DNA from: Nageia nagi
Lineage: Eukaryota; Pinophyta
NCBI GenBank assembly: GCA_050084985.1
Contig: JBITNC010000001.1
Location: 96,100,001 to 96,164,000, forward strand
DNA: 64,000 nt
Direction of reading: 5' to 3'
Positions 54,960-64,000 of this stretch are shown piece by piece. How positions within the stretch are numbered: position 1 is the stretch's first letter; the number at the start of each line of letters is the position of its first letter. The notes beneath the pieces were generated by a model. It was not told the DNA's origin and made no database searches. It saw only the letters and a list, made by a program, of their open reading frames with translations. The position numbers and the translations under genes are program-made.

Positions 54960-55320
54960 ATGATACCTTTAAAATGAACATCAATGAGTTGGAGGTGATC
55001 ATCAACCATTGATTCTGACTTTCTTACGTTCCCACCGCCATAATTATTGAGCCATAGAGCAAGCTACACTTGGATTTAATTTCCAAGATAGTATTCCCTT
55101 AAGATTTGAGTCATTATTTTCCATCAAACGACTATAAATACGGGAGATGAGAGTTGCATGGGCAACACCAATGGACTAGTCAGTCCATTAGCTATGTTAT
55201 TGAAGGTTGATACTCTTGGAAAGCAATTAATTACTTATTTGATGGCATTTCCAATGCCCCATTGCAAAATGGTGACACATTTAGTCACTATGCCGAGACT
55301 TAGCCCTAGGAAGCCTTTTT
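54960..55320 (+). other. Region left of repeat copy 2, nothing firm
   Basis: An open frame, 55158-55355, encodes a 65-residue Met/Leu/His-rich product with no known features and runs into the dispersed repeat, so it is probably not a gene. 'gactataaatacgggagatg' (55128) resembles a TATA region and could mark an LTR. Confidence 0.3.
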
Positions 55321-55446
55321 ATCACCATATTAAGCCTAGAACCTACATCGGTTAGGTAAGGATTAGATTATTGGTGATGGAGGCAGAGTTGTAATAACCA
55401 CTTCCAATATACCATTATGTGACTCATGGGAAAAATATTTGGTAAA
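55321..55446 (+). repeat. Dispersed repeat, copy 2
   Basis: This is the partner of 54081-54205, in the same orientation, followed by non-repetitive sequence to 55690. Confidence 0.75.
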
Positions 55447-55699
55447 CCCAACTTATAGTTTTACTAGCCTACCTTATTTTAGCACCTAACTAGTATACAT
55501 TCTAGGAAAATTAAAAACTTAAACAAAAGTCTTTACATCACTCATATTAATAAGATTTAATCAATTTGTGAAGTTGTAAAAAAGATAACCACATTGCATT
55601 GCATGATAAAGTGACTAGGCATATAGATTGTTTGATGTATATTTATAAATTTGTAAAAAAAAAAAAAAATTATATTTCTTAATTAGACATATAGGTTGC

Positions 55700-57975
55700 T
55701 CAAATCCTAAACCCTAAATATTTAACCCTATACCTTAAACCTTAAATCCTAAACTATTAACCTTGAACCCTATATACTAAACCCTAAACCTTGTATCATA
55801 TTTTCTAAACCTTAAATCCTAAACTAAAAACCTTAAATACTAAACCTTTAACCCTAACCCCTAAGTCCTAAATCCAAACACTAAACCTTAACCCTTAAAT
55901 CCTCAATCCTAAATCCTACATCCTAAACCCTAAACCCTACATCCTAAATGTAAAAACTTAAATCCTAAACCTTAACCCTTAAACCTTAAATCTTAAATCC
56001 TAAATCATAAACCTATATACTAAACCCTAAATATTTAACCCTAAACCTTAAACCTTTAATCCTAAATCCCAAATCCTAAACACTAAACCCTAGATACTAA
56101 ACCTTAACCCTTAAACCTTAAATCTTAGATACATCTAAACCCTAAACCTTAAACCCTAGATATGTCTAAACACTAAACCCTACATCTTAAATCTTAAACC
56201 TTAAATTTTAAATCCTAAACCCTAGATACTAAACCCTAAACACTATACCTTACATCCTAAACCTTAAGCATTAAACCTTACTTCCTAAACTTTAAACCTT
56301 AAATCCTAAACCTTAACCCCTAAACCCTAAACCCTATATACTAAACCTTAACCCCTAAATCCTAAACTTTAAACCTTAAATCCTGAATCTTAACCCTTAA
56401 GCCCTAACCTTATATCTTAAATCCTAAACCCTATATACTAAACCTTAAATATTTAACCCTAAACCTTAAACCTTTAATCCTAAACCCTAAACACTAAACC
56501 TTAGATACTAAACCTTAACCCCTAAATACTAAACCTTAGCCCCTAAATCCTAAACTTTAACCTTGAATCCTAAACCTTTAACCCTAAACCTTAAACCTTT
56601 AACCCTAAACCTTAAACCTTTAATCCTAAACCCTAAACCCCAACCACTAAACCCTACATCCTAAACCCTAAGCACTAAACCTTAACCCCTAAACACTAAA
56701 CCCTACATCCTAAACCCTAAACCTTAAATCCTAAATCCTAAACCCTAAACCTTATATATTAAACCCCAAACATTAAACATTAAACCCTACATCTTAAACC
56801 TTAAACACAAAACCATACATCCTAAACCCTAAACATTAAACCCTAGATACTAAGCCTTAACCACTAAACCCTAAACTTTGAATCTTAAACCTTAACCCTT
56901 AAACCTTGAATCCTAATCCTTAAACCCTAAATCCTAAACATTTAAACTTAATCCCTAAACATTAAACCTTAACCTCTAAACCTTGAACCCTAAATACTAA
57001 ACCTTAACCCCTAAATCATAAACCCTACATCCTAAACCCTTAAACCCTAAACCTTAACCTCTAAACCCTAAACCCTAGATCCTAAACCTTAACCTTTAAA
57101 CCCTAAACCTTAAATCATAAACTTTAACCTCTAAACTATAAACCTTAGATACTAAATCTTAACCATTAAATCCTAAACCTTAAACTCTAAACCCTCAATC
57201 CCAAACCTTAACCCTTAAACCCTAGATACTAAACCCTAAATATTTAACCCTAAACACTAAATATTTAATCCTAAATGATAAATATTTAATCCTAAACCTT
57301 AACCTTAACCCCTAAACCTTAAATATTTAACCCTAAACCTTACATCCTAAATCCTAAACACTAAACCCTAGATACTAAATCTTAACCCCTAAACCCAAAA
57401 TCCTAAACCTTAACCCTTAAACCTTAAATCTTAAATCCTAAACATTTAATCATAAACCCTAAACACTAAACCTTAACCCCTAAACCCTAAACCTTAGGTA
57501 CTAAACCTTAGCCCCTAAATCCTAAACCTTAAACCCTAAATCCTAAACCTTGAATCCTAAACCCTAAACCTTAAACCTTTAATCTTAAACCTTAAACACT
57601 AAACCTTGCATCCTAAACCCTAAGCACTAAATCTTATCCCCTAAACCGTAAACCCTACATCCTCAACTTTAAACCTTAAATCTTAAATCCTCAATCCTAA
57701 ACCCTAGATATTAAACCCTAAACCCTAAATACTAAATATTAAACCCTACATCCTAAACACTAAACCCTAAATATTTAACCCTAAATCCTAACTTTAAACC
57801 TTAAATCTTAAATCCTCAATCCTAAACCCTAGATATTAAACCCTAAACCCTAAATACTAAATATTAAACCCTACATCCTAAACACTAAACCCTATATCCT
57901 AAACCCTAAATATTTAACCCTAAACCCTACATCCTAAACACTAAACCCTAGATACTAAACCTTAACCCCTAAACC
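55700..57975 (+). repeat. Degenerate telomere-like array 3 (CCCTAAA)
   Basis: This is the largest and most regular of the three arrays, almost all CCCTAAA, CCTTAAA, TCCTAAA and CACTAAA words in one orientation. A 125-bp block starting 'actttaaaccttaaatc' is tandemly duplicated at 57666 and 57791, identical for about 100 bases although the rest of the array is diverged. The array stops at 57975, 109 bases before a spliced-exon-like sequence. Confidence 0.9.
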
Positions 57976-58083
57976 TTGAGGTATATATTATGAATGTATA
58001 CCCAAATTTTATTAGATAAGTATAAATTTAATATTAATTAAATTTTCACTTTGATGAAATTATATGCATTTATAATGTTACAG

Positions 58084-58514
58084 GATCATCGTCAATCTTC
58101 ATCTTCAGAGGATGATGATGATTGTGAGGTAATTAATTATCATGCATGATTGTTTAATTTGATTTTCAATTTTTTATGAAGGATTTTCTTATTTGTATTG
58201 ATGTTTATACTAGGCTCGATAAAAATTCTTAACCTAAATTAAGTTTTCAATTGGAAGAGATAAAGTAGCTACTGTCCATTTCTAGGAGCTGAACCAATGG
58301 ATGAAAATGTAATAGAAGGATTTAGTGACCCCATCACTCTATATTATAGAGAACTTATTATATGTGGTTGTTCAAAATTTAATGGTTGGTAAAAACATCG
58401 AAGGGGAGATGTAAAAATACATTATTATGAAATTGATGGTATACCAAAGATAGAGGGAGCATTACCTCCTACGATTAAGAAAAATCCCATTGGTCCAGCT
58501 AAACCTACTAAACG
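58084..58514 (+). pseudogene. Exon-like blocks of an unknown gene, cut by element H
   Basis: A 45-base block, 58084-58128, lies between TTACAG and GTAATT and reads DHRQSSSSEDDDDCE. A second, 58288-58514, follows a TTTCTAG and encodes AEPMDENVIEGFSDPITLYY, then RELIICGCSKFNGW with a stop for Trp, and later KIHYYEIDGIPKIEG and LPPTIKKNPIGPAKP. Direct joining would be out of phase by two, so an exon edge is misplaced or lost. The second block is open except for one stop and ends where H inserted. The family is not recognised. Confidence 0.4.
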
Positions 58515-59038
58515 TGTTGGAATGTATAATGCATTATTGTAAAAGTTTGTATTAAATCTTCTATGTAAATTCACTAATACTTAAGGGTATCATTTGATAC
58601 CTTAAATATTTAAGTGAATATGATAATGTAACTTGTGCTACACTCCATTGCATGAGCATGCCCTTTGGGTAAAAATATATGCATGTCATTCTTTTGTACA
58701 TTGGATAAAAGGGTGATCCAAAAAGGGATTTTGACCTATAAATAGAAGGCTCCCTCTTTGTGATTACACACCAATTTGTAAAGTAAAGTCATGCTATAGT
58801 ATAGAAGTGTAGGAGTTGAGATTAGAAATATTGTAAGAGAGTTGTATTTGTGATTGAAGTAAAGATCTAGTTAGTAGATGTACACCTAGTTGGAGGAACC
58901 ACTTTACATCTTGAGTTACTTTGTGAAATTGTCTTATTTATAAGATTATCTTATTTGTGAGATTATTAGATGTGTATTGTGAGATTTTAAGAGATCTTGG
59001 TTGTTTAAGATTATTTTTATTATAGTTCAATTCCTTCA
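58515..59038 (+). repeat. 5' LTR of copia element H
   Basis: At 524 bp it is slightly longer than in A and B because of a short duplication near 58925-58970 ('gtcttatttataagattatc' type). It has the palindrome ATAATGCATTAT, the hairpin at 58570-58618 and 'cctataaatagaaggctcc' as TATA-like site (58735). Confidence 0.93.
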
Positions 59039-59040
59039 TT

Positions 59041-59052
59041 TGGTATTAGAGC
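59041..59052 (+). other. Primer binding site of element H
   Basis: TGGTATTAGAGC, one change from the tRNA-iMet primer site, two bases after the LTR. Confidence 0.92.
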
Positions 59053-62000
59053 TTCTTGGAGGCTCCTCTTCACATCCTAGTTTGAAGGTTCCTCTTCAAC
59101 ATTTTGGAGATCTTCTTCCTTCATTTTGGTCTTCTTCCTTAAATTTTGAGATCTTGTTGAGGTAAACTCAAGAGAAGGTATAAATTCCTTTCTTCTTGAT
59201 TATTGTTTTTGGTCACTTCATGATACTAACATTATTTATGTGTTAATTGCAAGTTTTTTTTTATAAAAAAATTTTGCTTAAAATAACAATGTTATTGTTA
59301 TGCAATTATTGCTACTATTTTTTTTGGTAGCTAAATTTTTTATATTTATTGATAAAATTGCTTAAAACAATAATAATATGTTATTATTATAGTATAAGAT
59401 TGCAACTTCTTTTTACCATATAGATATTGATTTTATGTTTTTTTTTTAAAAAGGGGTAAATTTTTGCAATCTTACTAAGCATCATGTATTTTTTTCAAAA
59501 ATTTAGCAAAAGAAAAATTAAATAGATATTTTTAAAAAAAAAAAAGAGGAGAAGTAATTGCTTAGAAGAAGAAAAATTATATAATATTTTTTTTGTAGAA
59601 AATATTTTTAATATTCTTTTAAAAAACTTTTGAGGTCTTTCGACAGCCATCTTCCTCCCCTATGATGGCTAGCCTTGGTCAACACGTAGTGGTAAGCCAC
59701 TAGATCTATCCATGGAAGCTCACCCAACCTCTAGGATCCTCTCCACCTCTTGTCCTCAAGATCAACTCCTTATGGTGCAAATGAGGAGCTATCAATCTTA
59801 TCCGATGGAGATTGAGGGATATTTTTTGGTAATGCTTTGTTATGCTATCTTCCATCATGCAACTTGTATCTTGTATCGAGCTCACCTCTTTGGTCCTTGT
59901 GTGACTCCTTTGGTCCTCCCGCTCACATTTTCACCTCTACCTGACCACCGACTATGGGTGCTATTGGGTTGCACCTCCACCCCTTCAACATCATTGGAGG
60001 GTTGTGCTAGGCCAACCGTAGGAAGATCAACCAGATCAATACACCTTTCTCACTATCATCAAACTAAGCAATCTATTCGCCTATTAAAAAGGCCCTCATG
60101 ACCCCTTAGCTCCACCACTCACAACCCCTTACCACATCCATTATATCGCTTCCTTGTCATGCCGATCCTTGACTCCTTTGTCACTCCTCTACTGTCAAGA
60201 GCTCTATCGAGTGCATCTTTCCACCATGGTCTATTCTCCTTTGGTTGGACAAGTGATGAGATTGTATGAAACTTCTAGCACTATTTGTATGTCTGGAATA
60301 CTAGGTAGCTTCTTTAGAGTATTGTTGTCCAATATGTGACTCACTATCGCCATCAATCCTTCAAGCTTTGTTGCAAGCGGCTTGCAGACATGAGAAGTAA
60401 CCCATAGAAGATATTGCAAGATGGGCCCTTATCCCCATTCCCAAGGCTGAAATCTTGACTCCTTCCTAGATCGACAAATATTTCCCATTAGAAATTTGAC
60501 TTAAAACCTTCAATGTCCCCTCCTTCGCCTCGGCACTACCTCACTCTCCTCTTCATATTTTTTGGGGAAGGCAATGTCTCTATCAACTACCTACTTGTTC
60601 TTAACCTCTTGTGAGAGTTGCTCCTCTATCCTCCATCAATGCATCCCTTTGCCATTTTTTCCTCCACCTTCATAGTACACAATTTTTGGTGCATTAAAAT
60701 TTTTTTTGTCTCTTTTGCATTAAAATCTACCTTTTTTTATTTTGCATGCAAGTTTGTTTTCTTTCAATTACACCAACTCTTCATATAATGTTAAGATGAC
60801 CCTGCTTGCAAGCAATAATTTTTTACTATTTTTAATTTGGTAATGGATATCCATACGCCTTCTTCTAATAAATGTCATATCTCATTACTCTCTTTCTGAC
60901 TTGGAGTAACATTTAAGATAAACTTAAATGATGACCTACTTAAGTGTCTTGTAGAAAAAGTACTTCAAGTTTTTTTTAGTAATTTAAAATGGGGTAGTTA
61001 ATTTTTTTTTGTAAAATGACAAGGCAACATTTTTTTTACATAAGCATTTTTTTTGCTAAGAAAAATGTTTCAATACTTAAAAGTAATTTTTAAGCACAAA
61101 ATTCAAAGTATCATTTTAAAGTTAAATTAGCATGTCTATTCAAGTATTTATTGATGGGGATCTTTTTTTAAGTAAAAGAAGGGGAGTTTGTTAATGATTC
61201 TTTACTAAAATTTACAAGATCCTCACATTCCATTTTTTTAAGAATTTATTATTTATGCAAAGTTGGACTTGGAAATGATGCATGATTACTTTTATGAATT
61301 CATGCAATACTATGAATGCAAACTTATGCCTCTTTAAAGGTTTGAAGTTAACTTATGCAAGTTAATGAAATGATGTATGAGTATTTATTCTTTTTTATGC
61401 AAAATGATGGACAAACTTATGCTAATGATGCATACTTATGCTTGATACTTAAAATACATGCTTAGTACTTAACTTTTAAATGATGCTTAACATTAGTACT
61501 TATGCTTATTACTTAAAATTTTTAAGCTAATAAATGTATGCTTAGTACTTAATTTTTAAGTTAATGTTGCATGCTTAGGACTTAAAGTTAATGTTTCATG
61601 CTTAGAACTTAATTCCTTAAGTTAAAAGATGAATTTTGAGTATTTATCTTTCATACAAAGATAACTTATGCAGATTTTTGGAATTAATACATGCTTAAGT
61701 ATTTCTCTTTTTTTTTGCAAAATGAACTTTAGCAAAATATGGTCTTATGTAAAGATGTCCTTTAGGGGTTAGTAAACAAAACCCATTGGACACTTAGGTT
61801 TCAAGTTATAAATGGATGATGTTTCATTTATGCACTTTACTTCATGTTTCGCACTTTAATTTATTTGCTTATACAAACAAAATATAAACATTGATATGAG
61901 AAAACCCTTAAAATGAACATATCTGCACGTACATTCCATAACATGACTTGTTTGGAGAGCCATGAGGTGAGAACAAGTAGATTGGAGTTTTTAAGTTTGA

Positions 62001-62548
62001 TGATCACAGTGGTGAAAAGTTCGTACTTCTTAATTGCCCCTAAGTCCTCTGTTGGTCTGGACATAACTCTATTAGGTGGACAAGCATATTTGTAGTGATA
62101 CCACATGTTTGCACATCCATTCAGAGATTATCCTAATAGCCTAGGAGGATAACTTGAAATCTAGTCAAGATTAATAATTTGATCGATCCATTAAATATTG
62201 AAACCTTGAAAAATAGCTAGTACATCTTCTTATGAGTATATTGCTACCCAAAGGGAACTAGTTGAAGATTGATAGTACTTGGGCTCCTCTTGTGTGGGCA
62301 TCTAGGTGAAGGCCTAATTTTAAACAAGAAAATAAACCTCAATAATGTCATTTTACATCTATGGTTCTTGAGATGAGAAATGTATTTGGGTACATGGGTT
62401 ATTATTTGAATTGTAAAACATTTGTACTTTTGAATCAAATCAAGCATGTATTTAGTGTTAAAAGTAACATATATTATTTACTTAGTTAAAACTTAACATT
62501 TTATTTATTAAAAACATATGCATATTATTTCATATTTTTGTGTAGCAA
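59053..62548 (+). other. Long leader of element H
   Basis: It starts with a donor-like gttgaggtaaactc and agaaggtataaattcc (59158-59185). It has a C/T-rich part (59640-60680) containing a 129-codon frame at 59712-60101 without family resemblance. A block of 'atgcttagtacttaa' repeats (61430-61640) and the family-shared segment 61740-62150 follow. It ends in TTTTTGTGTAG five bases before ATGGGAG. The C/T-rich part differs from the matching part of B. Confidence 0.7.
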
Positions 62549-63500
62549 ATGGGAGAATCCTTTTTACCCAAACACATACCTAATGGTTCCAACTATGGGA
62601 TTTGAAAACCTCAAATGAGAGTCGAATTGTAGGTAAGGAAGTTATGGAAAATAGTGAATGAGAACCTTGTACCTCCTACAAATGAGAAGGTATTAGAGGT
62701 TTAAAACACAAAGAATAAGTTGGCAACCTCCATGATTTACCGTGCAGTTTCAGATGATGTGCTCCTAATGATATCCTCTTCAACCTCAGTAAAGGAAGCA
62801 TGGGATAAACTAAAGCAAATCTACCTTAGTTCAAACTTTTTAAGAACATTTACCATTCTTCAAAGGTTGCTTCAATCTTATCAAGAGGAAGATGAAAATG
62901 TGGCTATCTACTTGAACAAAATCATTGATCTAAAGATCTAACTTATTACTTGTAGATGTATTTGGATCAATGATGAGTTCATAGTCTTCATTATTCTTCA
63001 AAACCTCTCTTCAAAATTTGAAAACTTTGTAAAAGTTATAGAAACAAGGCTTGATGATAAAGAAGAAGTCATCTCCTTTAAGAACCTTTTAAGGCACCTA
63101 TTAAAGCATGATGAAACTTTTAATAATAAAGGGTTGATTTCTTCTTCTAAAGATAATAATATTACTTTTGAAGCAATCAAAACTCCTTTCAAAAAGAAGT
63201 TCAACCATAAAAAAAAAATTATCCTTCTTTCTCTAAAAGGTTTGAGAAAAAAAGTAATGGCAACAACAGCAACAGGAATAACAAAAATCGCAGCATCAGG
63301 AATAACAGCAACAATAATTATTTCAAGCAAAGAGATGAAAAAAGCAAAGCAAACACTATTTATATTAAGAAAAAATTTGATAGAAATTATAGCTATTGTT
63401 GCATTCAAAGTCACAAAGAAGTTGATTGTTATAAAAAGAAAAGAAAGAAAAAATACAAAGGTAATGGAAATGTAAAGAACTATAAAGGAAAGAAAAATAC
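62549..63500 (+). pseudogene. Copia gag of element H, broken
   Basis: ATG at 62549 gives MGESFLPKHIPNGSNYGI then a stop for Trp. The frame resumes and from 62720 is open through YRAVSDDVLLMISSSTSVKE and AWDKLKQIYLSSNFLRTFTI to 62941. Past stops it reaches a Lys/Phe-rich part, an Asn/Ser/Thr-rich tract (63255-63330), and a zinc knuckle region around 63380-63445 keeping only CCIQSHKEVDC-like residues. The minus-strand frame 63504-62998 is antisense to this. Confidence 0.88.
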
Positions 63501-64000
63501 TCATGCTGATTTTACTATAGTGCTCTACTCCATGTCTCGCTCTTTTTCATCTGAATGGATTGATGACTCTAGTTGCACTAATCACCTATGCTTTTAAAAA
63601 GAAAAGTTTGAAAATGTTCACAAATATAATAAGGATGAGTTATGATAGGTGATAACTCTACCCTTGAAATCTAAAGAATTGGGAGTGTGCTAATTCATGA
63701 AAAGGTTATTGAAAATATTCTCTATATTATTAAATTAAAGATAAACCTTCTCTCCATGATCCAAGTTGCTAGAAAATGGTACTCTTTTGAGTTTGACTCT
63801 CAATCCTAGTGCATTAAGAAAGGACTTGCCATTCTGGTTAAAGGATTAATAAAAGATAACCTCTACATTATGGATCAAGTTCCATCAAAAATATGTCTTA
63901 CTTCTAATGTGTTCTAAAGGCAATCTTTGGCACCATTATTTAAGGCATCTTAAACACAAAAGTATTCAAATCATGAAAGAACAAGAACTTGTAGAAAGTT
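63501..64000 (+). pseudogene. Copia protease and pre-integrase region of H, cut by window edge
   Basis: The active-site region reads WIDDSSCTNHLCF (63558-63596): Asp kept, Gly now Ser. It continues with IGSVLIHEKV and MIQVARKWYSFEFDSQS-type sequence to WHHYLRHLKHKSI-like residues near 63930-63970, matching A and B. Integrase proper lies beyond the window. Confidence 0.82.

Larger units (their letters stand above)
58515..64000 (+). mobile_element. Copia element H, left part (continues past the window)
   Basis: 5' LTR 58515-59038, primer site, 3.5-kb leader and gag belong to the same family as A and B; protease and the pre-integrase region reach the window edge. The five bases before the LTR are AAACG (58510-58514), so the same word is expected after its 3' LTR. 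The start is unmodified TGTTGG and the primer site has one change. Confidence 0.93.

Noticed and set aside
55700-57975. A true telomere or a chromosome fusion point
   Set aside because: Heptamers are very degenerate, all in one orientation, and flanked by exons and retroelements on both sides. No head-to-head junction is seen.
59712-60101. A 129-codon frame in the leader of H
   Set aside because: No family resemblance and no equivalent in A or B; it lies in a C/T-rich stretch where open frames are expected.
1-64000. An integrated DNA-virus (pararetrovirus) segment
   Set aside because: Every reverse transcriptase seen is followed or preceded by integrase, with LTRs or target site duplications, as expected for copia and gypsy elements. 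No movement-protein or coat-type frame was noticed.

Overview
The window looks like plant nuclear DNA from a large, repeat-dominated genome. The plant signs are Ty1/copia elements primed by tRNA-iMet, a Ty3/gypsy element of the Tat type with a second RNase H domain, and three long decayed arrays of the plant telomere motif (CCCTAAA on the + strand). I found no intact host gene in 64 kb. Very long ageing LTR elements, telomere-like arrays inside a chromosome and strong C-to-T decay would suit a gymnosperm such as a conifer, but that is inference. Most in-frame stops in the decayed reading frames sit where CAA, CAG, CGA or TGG would be expected, as in heavily methylated, long-silent DNA.

Layout. 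1-1266: end of a decayed multi-exon gene. 1741-7674: copia element A, minus strand, both LTRs and TSD TAATG, but reverse transcriptase and RNase H are deleted. 7680-9350: a stretch without genes, then a tRNA-like sequence and a GA-rich minisatellite. 9390-14030: decayed DDE-type transposase gene, minus strand, whose predicted intron holds the first telomere-like array. 15461-about 30900: gypsy element C (Tat-like), plus strand, split by copia element B (19127-27855, TSD TATGA).

31037-45908: a nested stack. Old gypsy element F (minus strand) has its 3' LTR cut into three pieces by copia element D (31901-38282) and by element E (38717-45176, TSD AACTT), which belongs to the same family as F. 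Both E and F run from a protease-like tail straight into the polypurine tract and LTR, so the family appears to lack pol.

45930-58512: few elements. It holds a minisatellite, a CpG-retaining segment, a decayed minus-strand multi-exon gene, two further telomere-like arrays with higher-order repeats, a TTAATG-rich array and a diverged duplicated segment. 58515-64000: copia element H, same family as A and B, cut by the window edge.

A, B and H share a roughly 500-bp LTR carrying a hairpin of about 50 nt, a leader of 2.6-3.5 kb that looks like an intron, and a gag with an Asn-rich region and zinc knuckle. The order of insertion can be read directly: C before B; F before D and E; H after the exon-like sequence it interrupts.
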